Assembly (NCBI GenBank): GCA_964408805.1
Contig: CAYPAV010000004.1
Span: 124,001 to 188,000 of the forward strand
DNA length: 64,000 bases
Source: CAYPAV01 sp964408805
GTDB taxonomy: Bacteria > Pseudomonadota > Alphaproteobacteria > UBA8366
Direction: 5' to 3'
Shown: piece by piece, positions 29,669 through 39,491 of the stretch
Position numbering within the stretch: the first letter of the stretch is position 1
How the letters are laid out: the number at the start of each line of letters is the position of its first letter
Program-made: the position numbers and the translations under genes
The notes under the pieces: model-generated
What the model was told of the DNA's origin: nothing
The model's database searches: none
Seen by the model: only the letters and a program-made list of their open reading frames with translations

Positions 29669-30529
29669 ATGAAACGAACGACCGAACTCCGCCGGATGAT
29701 CGAATCCGGCAAGACCTATCTCATCCCCGGCGTCTATGACGGCTTATCGGCGCGGATTGCCGAGGCGGCCGGTGCCGAGATCCTGTACGCCACCGGCGGC
29801 GGGATCGCCCGCAGTACCGGCATTCCCGACATGGGTCTGATCAATCCGGTCCAGGTCACGGAGCGCCTGGAGCAGATCGTGGATGCGGTCGACCTGCCGG
29901 TGATTGCGGATTTCGACACTGGTTACGGCAATGCGTTGAACGCCTTGCATGCGCTGAAGGGCTTCGAGCGGGCCGGCGTGGCGGGCTTTCATATCGAAGA
30001 CCAGGTCTTCCCGAAGCGCTGCGGCCACTACGAGGGGAAATCAGTGGTGCCGGCGGAAGAGCTCAGCGCCAAGATCCGCGCCATCAAGGACAATGCCCTG
30101 GATCCCGACCTGATCCTGATCGCGCGGACCGATGCCCTTGCCGTCGAAGGCTACCAGGCGGCAATCGATCGGATGCACCAATATATGGAAGCGGGCGCCG
30201 ACATCGCCTTCATCGAGGCACCGCGGAGCCTGGAGCAGATCGAGGACCTATCCCGCCAACTACCCTATCCGAAACTCCTCAACATGTTCTGGGGCGGCAA
30301 GACGCCGATCGTCCCCAAGGACAAGCTGGAGGCGTGGGGCTTCAACCTGGTGATCGCCCCCGGCGACCTGCAGCGGGGCGCCATCTTCGCGATGCAGAAG
30401 ATGGCCGAGGTGATCCTCCGCGACGGCCACACCGAATCGCTGAAGGACATGATGGCCTCATTCGAGGACCGCGAGGTGGCGATCAACACCGAGAAATACA
30501 TGGCGCTCGACGAACGTTACGCCGTTTGA
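29669..30529 (+). CDS. Isocitrate lyase/PEP mutase superfamily lyase (PrpB-like)
   Basis: A 286-residue TIM-barrel protein of the superfamily that breaks C-C bonds of 2-hydroxy-acid substrates. The metal-binding stretch DFDTGYG is at residues 81-87, and the catalytic loop KRCGH with Cys118 is intact, so a true lyase rather than a phosphonate mutase is expected. Candidates are 2-methylisocitrate lyase, dimethylmalate lyase and oxaloacetate decarboxylase. GGAG lies about 13 bases before the ATG. The divergent aconitase starts 27 bases after its stop. Confidence 0.85.
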   Translation: MKRTTELRRMIESGKTYLIPGVYDGLSARIAEAAGAEILYATGGGIARSTGIPDMGLINPVQVTERLEQIVDAVDLPVIADFDTGYGNALNALHALKGFERAGVAGFHIEDQVFPKRCGHYEGKSVVPAEELSAKIRAIKDNALDPDLILIARTDALAVEGYQAAIDRMHQYMEAGADIAFIEAPRSLEQIEDLSRQLPYPKLLNMFWGGKTPIVPKDKLEAWGFNLVIAPGDLQRGAIFAMQKMAEVILRDGHTESLKDMMASFEDREVAINTEKYMALDERYAV

Positions 30530-30556
30530 GCGCGAAGGCACGAAGGAGAGAGAACG

Positions 30557-33226
30557 ATGAGCGAAACCGGCCCCGCCGAATTCGACCGCCCGCTCGAGGT
30601 AGACGGGAAAACCTTTACGATTTCGAGCTTGGCCGCGGCCGAGGCGGCCGGGCTTGGCAATTTTTCGCGGTTGCCGAAATCGCTCAAGGTCTTGACCGAG
30701 AACCTGCTCCGCAACCTGGACAATCCGGCGGTCTCGATCGACGACGTGAAAGCACTTGGCGATTGGGTCGGGAAGCCGCTATCGATGCGCGCGGTGGCCT
30801 ATCATCCGGTTCGAATTTTGATGCCCGACATGTCGGGTGTGCCGCTCCTGGTCGAGTTGACCGCCATGCGGGACGCGGTGACGGCCCTTGGCGGTGATCC
30901 ACAGCGGATCAATCCCCGGCTTCCCATCGACTTCATCATCGATCATTCGGTGACCGTTGATTTCCACGGCACGGCCGATGCCTTGGCCCGCAATATGGAC
31001 CGCGAATTCGAGCGCAACGACGAGCGCTACCGGTTCTTGAAATGGGCCGAATCGGCCTATGAGAACGTCCGCTTCGTGCCGCCCGGCATGGGCATCCTGC
31101 ACCAGGTCAATCTGGAATATCTGGCCCGGGTGGTCTGGTCCGAGGAGGTGGCGGGAACGCTTCGCGCCTTCCCCGACACGTTGGTCGGCATGGACAGCCA
31201 TACGCCGATGATCAACGCGTTGAGTATCTTCGGCTGGGGTGTTGGCGGCTTGGAGGCGGGGGCGGCGATGTTGGGTCAGCCGGTCTCGATGCTGATTCCC
31301 GAGGTCGTCGGCTGCCGGCTGGTCGGCGCGTTGCCCGAAGGGGCAACCGCGACCGATGCGGTACTGACCGTGACCGAACGTCTGCGGGCGCACGGCGTTG
31401 TCGGCAAGTTCGTCGAATATTGCGGCCCCGCGCTTGAGGGTTTGACCCTGACCGACCGGGCCACATTGTCGAACATGTCGCCCGAATACGGCGCCACCAT
31501 GGGGTTCTTCCCGATCGACGGCCGGACCCTCGATTTTCTCGCCACGACCGACCGGTCACCCGAACAAATCGCGCTGGTCGAGGCCTATGCCAAAGAGCAA
31601 GGCCTTTGGGGTGATGCGGCGGAGCCCGTCTTCGCCGATCTCGTGGAGATCGATCTCTCCGCGGTCGAGCCTTGCCTGGCCGGGCCCTATCGGCCGAACC
31701 AGCGGACCCCGCTCGGGCAGGTGCCGGCAAGCTATTCGGAGGCGCTGGCGGCAATGGACCGTACCCCCGGTGCCGCACCCGTCTCGGGGAAGGATTTCCA
31801 GTTGTCCGACGGGGCCGTCGTTCTGGCCGCGATCACCAGCTGCACCAATACCTCCAACCCGGCGGTGATGATCGGTGCCGGCCTGCTCGCCCGGAACGCG
31901 GTGGCGAGAGGTCTTGTCGCCCAACCTTGGGTGAAAGCGTCGCTTTCGCCCGGCTCCGCCGTGGTCGCCGACTATCTCGAGAAGGCAGGTCTCCGCGACG
32001 ATCTCGGCGCACTAGGTTTCCATGTCGTGGGCTTCGGCTGCATGAGCTGCGGCGGATTGTCGGGCCCGCTCGACCCCGCGATCCAGGCGGCGATCCGGGA
32101 CAAGGACCTGACCGTGGGCGCTGTTTTGTCCGGCAACCGGAATTTCGAGGGACGGGTGCATCCGCTGTGCCGGGTCAATTACCTGGCCTCGCCGATGCTG
32201 GTCGTCGCCTATGCAATCGCCGGCGTGATCGATCGCGACATGACGACGGAGCCGCTCGGCGAGGATGCCGATGGCGAGCCGGTTTATCTCCGCGATATCT
32301 GGCCGAGTGGGGCCGAGATCGATGCCGCCATCGCCAAGGCGGTGACGCCCGAGCTCTACCGCGCCCGCTATGACCGGGCCTTCGAGGGCGAGGCCCGCTG
32401 GAAGGCACTGCCGGCCGGCGACGCGACCGGCTTCGAATGGGACCCCGAGAGCACCTATATCAAGCGGCCGCCCTTCTTCGAGACGGCGGGTCCCAAGCCG
32501 GACACCGTCAAGGATATCCGAGGGGCCCGGGCGCTGGCGCTGGTTGGGGACATGACGACGACGGATCACATATCGCCGGTGGGGACCATTCCGACCGAGA
32601 CGCCCTCTGGCGCCTATCTTCTCGATAAGGGGGTCGAGCCCGACGACTTCAACATTTACGGCACAAGGCGCACCAATCACGAGGTGATGATCCGCGGCAC
32701 CTTCGCCAATATCCGCTTTCGAAACGAAATGGCGCCAGGCACCGAGGGCGGCTTCACCACGCATCAGCCCTCGGGCGAAGTGATGACCGTCTTCGACGCG
32801 ACCAACCGCTATCGCGACGATGGGGTGCCGCTGATCGTGATCGGCGGCGACGCGTACGGCACCGGCTCGTCGCGCGATTGGGCGGCGAAGGGCACGCAGC
32901 TACTCGGCGTCCGCGCGGTGATCGCCGAAGGGCTGGAGCGCATCCACCGCTCGAACCTGATCGGCATGGGCGTGCTGCCGCTCGAGTTCCCGGAAGGGGT
33001 GACCCGGAAGTCACTCGGTCTCGACGGCAGCGAGTCCTATGACATCACCGGACTGGAGGACGGCCTGACGCCGGGCATGACGGTCGATTGGCGGATCACC
33101 CGGGCGGACGGGTCGGTCGAGACCGTGGCGCTTCGCTGCCGCCTCGATACCGAGGTCGAGATCGCCTATTACAGCCATGGCGGCATGCTGCACTACTGTC
33201 TGAGAGAGGCATTGGAGGCGGCGTAG
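30557..33226 (+). CDS. Aconitase-family hydratase (AcnA-like, divergent)
   Basis: An 889-residue AcnA-type 4Fe-4S hydro-lyase, near full length. Cys429 (TSCTNTSNP), Cys495 and Cys498 would hold the cluster. The second motif reads GCMSCGGLSG rather than the usual GCTTCIGNSG, and the swivel-domain motif is AYGTGSSRD where AcnA has EYGTGSSRD. All other landmarks are kept: TTDHISPVG, TNHEVMIRGTFANIR, GLERIHRSNLIGMGV. It may be the housekeeping aconitase or a methylcitrate/dimethylmalate-type hydratase paired with the lyase 27 bases upstream. GGAGAGAGAA precedes the ATG. Confidence 0.88.
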   Translation: MSETGPAEFDRPLEVDGKTFTISSLAAAEAAGLGNFSRLPKSLKVLTENLLRNLDNPAVSIDDVKALGDWVGKPLSMRAVAYHPVRILMPDMSGVPLLVELTAMRDAVTALGGDPQRINPRLPIDFIIDHSVTVDFHGTADALARNMDREFERNDERYRFLKWAESAYENVRFVPPGMGILHQVNLEYLARVVWSEEVAGTLRAFPDTLVGMDSHTPMINALSIFGWGVGGLEAGAAMLGQPVSMLIPEVVGCRLVGALPEGATATDAVLTVTERLRAHGVVGKFVEYCGPALEGLTLTDRATLSNMSPEYGATMGFFPIDGRTLDFLATTDRSPEQIALVEAYAKEQGLWGDAAEPVFADLVEIDLSAVEPCLAGPYRPNQRTPLGQVPASYSEALAAMDRTPGAAPVSGKDFQLSDGAVVLAAITSCTNTSNPAVMIGAGLLARNAVARGLVAQPWVKASLSPGSAVVADYLEKAGLRDDLGALGFHVVGFGCMSCGGLSGPLDPAIQAAIRDKDLTVGAVLSGNRNFEGRVHPLCRVNYLASPMLVVAYAIAGVIDRDMTTEPLGEDADGEPVYLRDIWPSGAEIDAAIAKAVTPELYRARYDRAFEGEARWKALPAGDATGFEWDPESTYIKRPPFFETAGPKPDTVKDIRGARALALVGDMTTTDHISPVGTIPTETPSGAYLLDKGVEPDDFNIYGTRRTNHEVMIRGTFANIRFRNEMAPGTEGGFTTHQPSGEVMTVFDATNRYRDDGVPLIVIGGDAYGTGSSRDWAAKGTQLLGVRAVIAEGLERIHRSNLIGMGVLPLEFPEGVTRKSLGLDGSESYDITGLEDGLTPGMTVDWRITRADGSVETVALRCRLDTEVEIAYYSHGGMLHYCLREALEAA

Positions 33227-33246
33227 TGGGCGCCAACGGCGACTCG

Positions 33247-33795
33247 TCAGATCGGCCGGCCTTTGAGTTCCGTGCCCAATGTATCTATTCGCTGACGCAC
33301 CATCGGTAAATGCGGGTTGATCCGGAAGGCGCGTTGGTAGGCCTTCAACGCCCCCTCCTTCTCGCCGATCGCGTCATAGATCATGCCGAGACCCGCGAGC
33401 GCACCAAAATGCCGTGATTCGAGGGCGAGCGTCCGCTTGATATCCTCGATCGAGGCCGCGAAATCGCCGAGCATGTAGTGGACCGTCGCCCGCTTGTTCC
33501 AGCCCTCCGCGAAATCCGGCTCGTGGACGACGATCTGATGGAATGCGGCGAGGGCGCGCCCATTGTCCCGTGCTCGCATCGCAGCGACGCCATGGCGCAT
33601 CAGACGATTGGTCTCCGCATCCTTGGAGGTCGACCAGATATTCCAGATCCGTGCCTGTGCCGCGATCGCGCTCGGCGGGTCGGTCGCTTCGCGCAGCGTC
33701 TTGAACAGCCCGTCGAGCCGCGCGTCCTTCTGGTCCGCCAGCGCGGCCGACCCGAAGTTCGAAACCAACAAAAGAACGATCCCCCAGCGCAACAT
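33247..33795 (-). CDS. Secreted TPR-repeat protein
   Basis: A 182-residue protein with an N-terminal signal-like segment (RWGIVLLLVSNFGSAALA, residues 3-20). It then has about three TPR units, for example around residues 70-170, with the A/G-Y-F/P spacing (AEGWNKRATVHYMLGDFAASIEDIKRTL in family terms). It probably lies in the periplasm and binds partner proteins. It converges on the aconitase gene with a 20-base gap. Confidence 0.8.
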   Translation of the reverse strand: MLRWGIVLLLVSNFGSAALADQKDARLDGLFKTLREATDPPSAIAAQARIWNIWSTSKDAETNRLMRHGVAAMRARDNGRALAAFHQIVVHEPDFAEGWNKRATVHYMLGDFAASIEDIKRTLALESRHFGALAGLGMIYDAIGEKEGALKAYQRAFRINPHLPMVRQRIDTLGTELKGRPI

Positions 33796-33968
33796 CGACC
33801 TACTATGATCCTACCCACCGGCCGCGGCAAATCGCGTTTTCGCGATCACCCGGAACGGCTTGAACCCGCGGCCGAGATCGCCTACACCCGCTGCTCTTGA
33901 CTATATCGTGGACGAAACCGAACAATTCCTCCGTGAAACTCTCCATCACGATACCGAAAGGGCTTCGC

Positions 33969-34574
33969 ATGGAGCCCTGGTCCGATACGCGGCGGGCGCG
34001 GAACCTGGCCGAGACGCTTGCCGCCGGACCGGACCCGGACGAGGTCTGGGTTTTCGGCTATGGCTCGCTGATCTGGGATCCGCGCTTCGAGCCGGCGGAG
34101 ACCCGGATGGCGACGCTCCGGGATCATCGGCGCTCCTTCTGTTTCTGGACCACCATGGGGCGGGGCAGCGCCGATCAGCCGGGCCTCGGTCTTGCGGTGG
34201 CGCCGGGCGGCGGACCCATGCAGGGTCTTGCTTATCGGATTCCCTCGGAAAACCGGGCCGAAATTCTGGATGCGCTCTGGCGCCGCGAGATGCGGGCGGG
34301 CGTCTATCACCCGACCTGGCTGCCGCTCGAGACGGCCGAAGGGTCGGTCACCGCGCTGGTATACGTCGCTAATTCGGCCCATCAAAACTACGCGGGCGAT
34401 CTGGCGATCGAGGATCAGGCATGGATCATGGCGCGGGCCAGGGGGGAACGCGGATTCAGTTATGAATATCTCGGCCTTCTAGTGAAGGAATACGACCGAC
34501 TCGGTATCGATGACACGCGCCACCGCACCCTTTACGCCCGGATCTTGGAGATCGTCGACAGGGCCACGGGTTAG
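33969..34574 (+). CDS. ChaC-like gamma-glutamylcyclotransferase
   Basis: A 201-residue protein from the ATG at 33969. The substrate loop VFGYGSLIWDP (YGSL at residues 31-34) and the FCFWTTMGRGSADQPGLGLAV and RREMR stretches are ChaC-type. Family members release 5-oxoproline from gamma-glutamyl peptides, glutathione in particular. The frame runs to an ATG at 33897, but the AAAGGG six bases before 33969 supports the inner start. The hydantoinase/oxoprolinase pair 3 kb downstream could act on 5-oxoproline (inference). Confidence 0.86.
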   Translation: MEPWSDTRRARNLAETLAAGPDPDEVWVFGYGSLIWDPRFEPAETRMATLRDHRRSFCFWTTMGRGSADQPGLGLAVAPGGGPMQGLAYRIPSENRAEILDALWRREMRAGVYHPTWLPLETAEGSVTALVYVANSAHQNYAGDLAIEDQAWIMARARGERGFSYEYLGLLVKEYDRLGIDDTRHRTLYARILEIVDRATG

Positions 34575-34626
34575 GCTGGCTAACCATGGAATGGAACCGG
34601 TCGAACGGCTGTTCGCCGGAGACGCC

Positions 34627-35451
34627 TTATCCGACCAGCGGCCGGAAGACACGGGCTGCCTCCGTCACCGCCTCGGCGACCGATTGCCCGTCGCGGAGCG
34701 GCTGGTGGACGGAGATCCAGCCGTCATAGCCCGCTTCCGCCAGGGCCGCGATCAGGGGGGCGACATCGATCCCCGTCGGATCGTCGAGGGCCACGTAGTC
34801 GAGCGCCACCGGCCCCCGCCGCCGCGTCCGGAATTGGTGAGCGCCGCCTTCCGCCAGGCGGACGTTCTGGAAGTAGACATTGACCAGATGCGGCGCCAGC
34901 TTCGCGATCGCGGTCGGCCCGTATTCGCCGCCGCAGGCGAGCAGGTTGGCGGGTTCGTAGGTGATGCCGAAATTGGGTCGGTCGACCTTGTCGACGAGAT
35001 CGAGGGCCTCTTCGGCGGTCTCGGCTAGAGTGCCCCAATGGGTTTGGTGCGCGAGTGTGATACCGCGCGCCGCCGCCTCGTCGGCGGCTGCCCTGGCATG
35101 CGGGATATCGGCCGGATCATGTATCATCACGCGCACCAGCTTGGCGCCTAGCGCCTCGGCCAAGTCAAGGTGAGGGGTGATGTCGCGAAGGCAGTCCGGC
35201 GCGTCGGGTGTATTGGCGGCGAGAGCCACGTTCCCCATTACCATCGAGGCGACGAGTCCGTTGTCGTCGAGGAGCCGGCGTACCGCCGCGATCCGTGCGG
35301 GCGGGGAACTCATGGAAACCGCCGAGGCCCGCATCGACAGCCCCTTGAACCCGGCGGCGCGGGCCAGCGGGGCGAGATCCTCGATCGGCAGGGCCGCCCG
35401 GTCCTTGCGGTCCGAGGATTCGGCGATGCGGACGGAGAGGGAAAGATTCAT
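34627..35451 (-). CDS. Sugar phosphate isomerase/epimerase-like TIM-barrel protein
   Basis: A 274-residue AP-endonuclease-2/xylose-isomerase-like TIM barrel. It has the metal-binding pattern at strand ends: HDPADIPHAR, HQTHWGTLAETAEEAL, an NFGITYEPANLL stretch and a C-terminal GWISVHQPL. It probably isomerises or epimerises a sugar or related hydroxy-ketone. It sits 15 bases downstream of the dihydroxyphthalate-decarboxylase-like gene on the same strand. The substrate is unknown. Confidence 0.75.
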   Translation of the reverse strand: MNLSLSVRIAESSDRKDRAALPIEDLAPLARAAGFKGLSMRASAVSMSSPPARIAAVRRLLDDNGLVASMVMGNVALAANTPDAPDCLRDITPHLDLAEALGAKLVRVMIHDPADIPHARAAADEAAARGITLAHQTHWGTLAETAEEALDLVDKVDRPNFGITYEPANLLACGGEYGPTAIAKLAPHLVNVYFQNVRLAEGGAHQFRTRRRGPVALDYVALDDPTGIDVAPLIAALAEAGYDGWISVHQPLRDGQSVAEAVTEAARVFRPLVG

Positions 35452-35466
35452 CGGCGGACCAAAGGA

Positions 35467-36459
35467 TCAATATTTCGCGGTCTGCAGCGTGCTTTCGGCA
35501 AAGAGATCTTCCGGGGTCAGGCCCGGTTCCGTCAGGTTCTGTTCGGCCGAATAGCGGATCAGCGCCTCGAGGTCCTTGCGGTTCTCCTCGACCCCGTAGG
35601 ACCAGATGTCGTTACCCATGAGCGCCCGGGTTTCCGCCAGTTCGGCGCCGAGCCAGGGCAGCGAGACCTTGAGAGCGCCCAGCGCCTCCAGATCCCGGAC
35701 TGCGAGGTCCTTCGCTTGTTTGAACGCCTTGTAGAGGGTCGCCGGCAGCCACGGATGTTCCGCAACGAGATCTTTCCTGACGCCGACGATGTGCATGATC
35801 GGGAAGATGCCGGCGCGCTTGTAGTAATTCTGCTCGGCTGCCCGATAGTCCGGCCAGAGCCGGGCCACATCGGGCGCGCCTCGGGTGAGGCAGGAAGGGA
35901 CGGGCGGTGAAATGACGGCATCCAACTCGCCCGACTCGAGCATCGCCGAAAGCGTCTGGTCCGGGCCGATCCGGGCATAGTCGTATTTATCGGGCAGGTC
36001 GATCGGCGTCCGCTCCTCGCGGCCCGGCTCCTCCAGCCCGCCGGTACGCCAGGCGATCTCCCAGGCTTCGATGCCGAACTCGTCCTTCAGGAGACCCCGC
36101 TGCCAGACCGCCGCGGTCATCTGGTATTCCGGAACGCCGACGGTCTTGCCCTTGAGATCGGCTCCCGTTTCGATGCCGCGATCGGTGCGGATATAGAACC
36201 CGGAATGCCGGAAGACCCGTGAGAGGAACACCGGCAGCCCGATATATTCGGCGTCGCCGCGCTGGGTCTGCAGCATATGGGTCGAGCAGGAAAGCTCGCA
36301 GACATCGAACTCGGCATAGCGGACGGCGCGGAAGAACAGTTCCTCCGGAATCATGGTCAGATAGGTCGCCTCGCAGCCGTCGACGGTGACCCGGCCGTCC
36401 TTGATCGCGCGTGTGCGGTCGTAATCGCCCGCCGCGATATTGATATGGATGTTCGACAT
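35467..36459 (-). CDS. 4,5-dihydroxyphthalate decarboxylase-like protein (periplasmic-binding fold)
   Basis: A 330-residue protein from the ATG at 36459, which has GAGAGGG eight bases upstream. It shows the family opening HINIAAGDYDRTRAIKDG and the PEELFFRAVRYAEFDVCELS block typical of 4,5-dihydroxyphthalate decarboxylase and related ABC-substrate-binding-fold enzymes. There is no signal peptide, which favours an enzyme or cytoplasmic binder over a transporter component. No ABC permease or ATPase is adjacent. It is divergent from the SDR gene. Confidence 0.78.
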   Translation of the reverse strand: MSNIHINIAAGDYDRTRAIKDGRVTVDGCEATYLTMIPEELFFRAVRYAEFDVCELSCSTHMLQTQRGDAEYIGLPVFLSRVFRHSGFYIRTDRGIETGADLKGKTVGVPEYQMTAAVWQRGLLKDEFGIEAWEIAWRTGGLEEPGREERTPIDLPDKYDYARIGPDQTLSAMLESGELDAVISPPVPSCLTRGAPDVARLWPDYRAAEQNYYKRAGIFPIMHIVGVRKDLVAEHPWLPATLYKAFKQAKDLAVRDLEALGALKVSLPWLGAELAETRALMGNDIWSYGVEENRKDLEALIRYSAEQNLTEPGLTPEDLFAESTLQTAKY

Positions 36460-36609
36460 CGATTTCCCTCTCGCCTGAATTCGGGCGCCATCATCTCGCA
36501 CCGGCCCCCCCGACCGCAAGCGCGCGAAATCCGGCACGCTGCAAGGTTTCCCCGCCCCCGCGCCGCCCTAACTCTCCCTATCGGACAGCAACCGAAGAGA
36601 GGCGTTGAA

Positions 36610-37413
36610 ATGGGCGGATTCCTGGACGGCCGCGCGGCGGTGATTACCGGCTCGACAAGCGGGATCGGGCTTGGCTTTGCCCGGGCCCTGGCCAAGGAGG
36701 GCTGCACCATCATGCTGAACGGGTTCGGCGAGGCGGATGCGATCGAGGCGGCACGCGCCGCCCTGACGACGGATTTCGGCGTGGAGGCGCTCTACGATCC
36801 GGCCGATATGCGGGTACCGGACGAAATCACCGGCATGATCGACACCGCGACCGAGGCCTTCGGCAAGGTCGATATCTTGATCAACAATGCCGGCATGCAG
36901 CATCGCGACGCGGTCGAGGACTATCCGCTCGAGATCTGGAACGAGATGGTGACGGTCAACCTGACGGCCGCCTTCATCGCCATCAAGCACGTCCTGCCGC
37001 AGATGAAGGAACGCGACTGGGGCCGGATCATCAACACGGCCTCCGCCAATGCGCTCATCACGTCGCCTGGAACGTCGTGCTATACGGCGACGAAGCACGC
37101 CATTCACGGTTTGACCAAGACGGTGGCGCTGGAGACGGCGTTGACCGGCGTCACCTGCAATTCGATCTGTCCCGGCACCGTCCGCACCGATCTCAGCGAA
37201 CACCGCATCGACACCTTCGCCGAGAAGGTGGGCCGACCGAAGGAAGAGGTCATCGACGAATATCTCGAACAGAAGCAGCCCTATCATCAGGCGATGGGCC
37301 GGTTCATAACGGTCGAGGAGATCGCCGCGGGCGCGGTCTATCTCTGCAGCGATGCCGGTGCGGCGATGCGGGGTGCGGCGTTCCTGATCGACGGCGGCTG
37401 GACCGCCCGCTAG
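36610..37413 (+). CDS. Short-chain dehydrogenase, 3-hydroxybutyrate dehydrogenase-like
   Basis: A 267-residue SDR with cofactor loop GSTSGIGLGFA at residues 14-24, NNAGMQH, and the catalytic Tyr/Lys in CYTATKHAIHG. The C-terminal half (PKEEVIDEYLEQKQPYHQ..FLIDGGWTAR) matches bacterial 3-hydroxybutyrate dehydrogenases, which interconvert 3-hydroxybutyrate and acetoacetate with NAD. The frame runs back to 36277 without coding signs; the ATG at 36610 is the family start. The hydantoinase A gene begins 24 bases downstream, so they may form an operon. Confidence 0.86.
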   Translation: MGGFLDGRAAVITGSTSGIGLGFARALAKEGCTIMLNGFGEADAIEAARAALTTDFGVEALYDPADMRVPDEITGMIDTATEAFGKVDILINNAGMQHRDAVEDYPLEIWNEMVTVNLTAAFIAIKHVLPQMKERDWGRIINTASANALITSPGTSCYTATKHAIHGLTKTVALETALTGVTCNSICPGTVRTDLSEHRIDTFAEKVGRPKEEVIDEYLEQKQPYHQAMGRFITVEEIAAGAVYLCSDAGAAMRGAAFLIDGGWTAR

Positions 37414-37436
37414 TCCAGCCAAATCGAGAGCGCATC

Positions 37437-39491
37437 ATGTATCGTATCGGCGTCGACGTCGGCGGCACGTTCACCGACTTCACCCTCTTCGACGAGATCG
37501 CGGGCGGGTTCCATTATCACAAGGTCCCCTCGACCCCGGCCGATCCATCCGAGGCCGTGGCCGAAGGTCTCGGGGATCTGATCCGCGACCATGCGGTCGA
37601 CCCGTTGGCGGTCGCCTATTTGGGACACGGAACCACGGTGGCGCTCAATATGCTGCTGGAGCGCCGGGCGCCGTCGATTGGCCTGATCACCACCGCCGGG
37701 TTCCGCGATGTCCTTGAGATCGCGCGCCAGACCCGCCCGAACCTCTATGACTACGGTCAGACGCGGCCGGAGCCGCTGGCCCGCCGCGCCTATCGGCTGG
37801 AAGTGGCGGAGCGGATCGGCATCGACGGCGATATCGTGCGGCCGCTCGACGAGAAGGACGTCGAGGCGGCGGCCGAAACCTTGCGGGAAGCGGGTGTGGG
37901 CGCCGTCGCGATCTGTTTTCTCCACGCCTATCGCTATCCGGACCATGAACGCCGCGCGGGCGAGATCGTCCGGCGCATCTTGCCGGAGGCGTTTCTCAGC
38001 CTCTCCAGCGAGGTATTGCCGGAGTTTCGCGAGTTCGAACGCACCTCGACGACCGCCGTCAACGCCTATGTCGGCCCGCGAATGGAAAGCTATATCGGCA
38101 ATCTCAAGGGCAAGATCGAGGCGGTCGGCATCGACCGCTCGCCTTATATCATCCATTCGAACGGCGGCCTGCTGACGATCGAGGCCGCGGCGCGCTTTCC
38201 CGTGCGGACTTGTCTTTCGGGGCCGGCGGCGGGCGTCGTGGGAGCGGCGGCGGTGGCGACGGCGGCCGGAACGTCCGATATCCTGGCCTTCGATGTCGGC
38301 GGCACCAGTACCGACGTCTCGCTGGTTCTCGGTGGCCGACCGCTCTTTACCTCCGAGCGGAGCGTCGCGGGTCACCCGGTCAAATCGCCGGCCATCGACG
38401 TCAATGCCATTGGGGCCGGCGGCGGCAGTATCGCTTGGCTCGACCCCGGCGGGGCGCTCAAGGTCGGACCGCAGAGCGCCGGCGCCGATCCGGGGCCGGT
38501 CGCCTATGGGCGAGGCGGCACCGAAGTGACCCTGACCGATGCCAATATCGTGCTCGGGCGGCTCAATCCGACGACCCTTCTCGGCGGCCGCATGAAAGTA
38601 GAGGCGGCGGCCGCCAGGGACGCGATCGAGACCGAAATCGCTGGACCGCTCAGTCTTTCGGTCGAGGCGGCGGCGGTCGGCATCATTCGGGTCGCAGCCT
38701 CGGGCATTGCCCGGGCGATACGCTCGGTCGCCTCGGCGAAGGGCCATGACCCGGCGAGTTTCGCGCTTTTCGCCTATGGGGGTGCCGGGCCGCTGCTCGC
38801 CTGCGATGTAAATGATGAGGTCGGTTGTCCTCGCATCCTGGTGCCGCGGGAGCCGGGAACGCTATGCGCGCGGGGGATTTTGCTCTCGGATCTCACCTTC
38901 GATTTCGTGCGCACCGTGCTCGGAATCGCCGATGAGTCTTGTTGGGACCGGGTTCGCGAGACGGTTGCTGAATTGGAAGGGGAAGCCGCGGCCTGGCTCG
39001 ATCGCGACGACGTCGCCCAGGAAGCGCGTGCCTATCGCCGCTACATCGAGGCGCGCTATGACGGACAGAGCTTCGAGATACGTGTCGAGTTTACCGAATC
39101 CTTGACCAGCGTGAGTCTCGACGACTTCCTTCGTGCCTTCGCCACCGAACACAAGACGCAGTATGGTTACGATATTCCGGGTCGCGCGATCGAGATCGTG
39201 AATTGCCGTCTGGAGGCCGTCGGCACCACGCCGAAACCGCCGATGCGAACGGAGAGCGCGGCGGAAGGCATGCCGGGCGGTCCCGAGGCCGCGGGCGAAC
39301 GCGAGATCCATTTCTCGACCGAGATCGGCTGGCGCCGCTCGGCGGTATATGATCGGGGTGGTCTGCGCGCCGGCATGCAAATCGAGGGACCGGTCGTCAT
39401 CGAGGAAATGAGCTCGACGACGATCGTGCCGCCGGATCATGCGGCATCGGTCGACGAATTCGACAATCTCGTATTGGAGCGGAAGACATGA
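37437..39491 (+). CDS. Hydantoinase/oxoprolinase family protein, subunit A
   Basis: A 684-residue ATPase-type subunit that, with subunit B, hydrolyses cyclic amides such as N-methylhydantoin or 5-oxoproline. It begins YRIGVDVGGTFTDF (phosphate-binding loop) and has a second DVGGTSTDVS loop near residue 285 and GAGGGSIAW. The frame upstream belongs to the SDR gene and is not its own. The stop overlaps the next gene by four bases (ATGA). Confidence 0.93.
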   Translation: MYRIGVDVGGTFTDFTLFDEIAGGFHYHKVPSTPADPSEAVAEGLGDLIRDHAVDPLAVAYLGHGTTVALNMLLERRAPSIGLITTAGFRDVLEIARQTRPNLYDYGQTRPEPLARRAYRLEVAERIGIDGDIVRPLDEKDVEAAAETLREAGVGAVAICFLHAYRYPDHERRAGEIVRRILPEAFLSLSSEVLPEFREFERTSTTAVNAYVGPRMESYIGNLKGKIEAVGIDRSPYIIHSNGGLLTIEAAARFPVRTCLSGPAAGVVGAAAVATAAGTSDILAFDVGGTSTDVSLVLGGRPLFTSERSVAGHPVKSPAIDVNAIGAGGGSIAWLDPGGALKVGPQSAGADPGPVAYGRGGTEVTLTDANIVLGRLNPTTLLGGRMKVEAAAARDAIETEIAGPLSLSVEAAAVGIIRVAASGIARAIRSVASAKGHDPASFALFAYGGAGPLLACDVNDEVGCPRILVPREPGTLCARGILLSDLTFDFVRTVLGIADESCWDRVRETVAELEGEAAAWLDRDDVAQEARAYRRYIEARYDGQSFEIRVEFTESLTSVSLDDFLRAFATEHKTQYGYDIPGRAIEIVNCRLEAVGTTPKPPMRTESAAEGMPGGPEAAGEREIHFSTEIGWRRSAVYDRGGLRAGMQIEGPVVIEEMSSTTIVPPDHAASVDEFDNLVLERKT

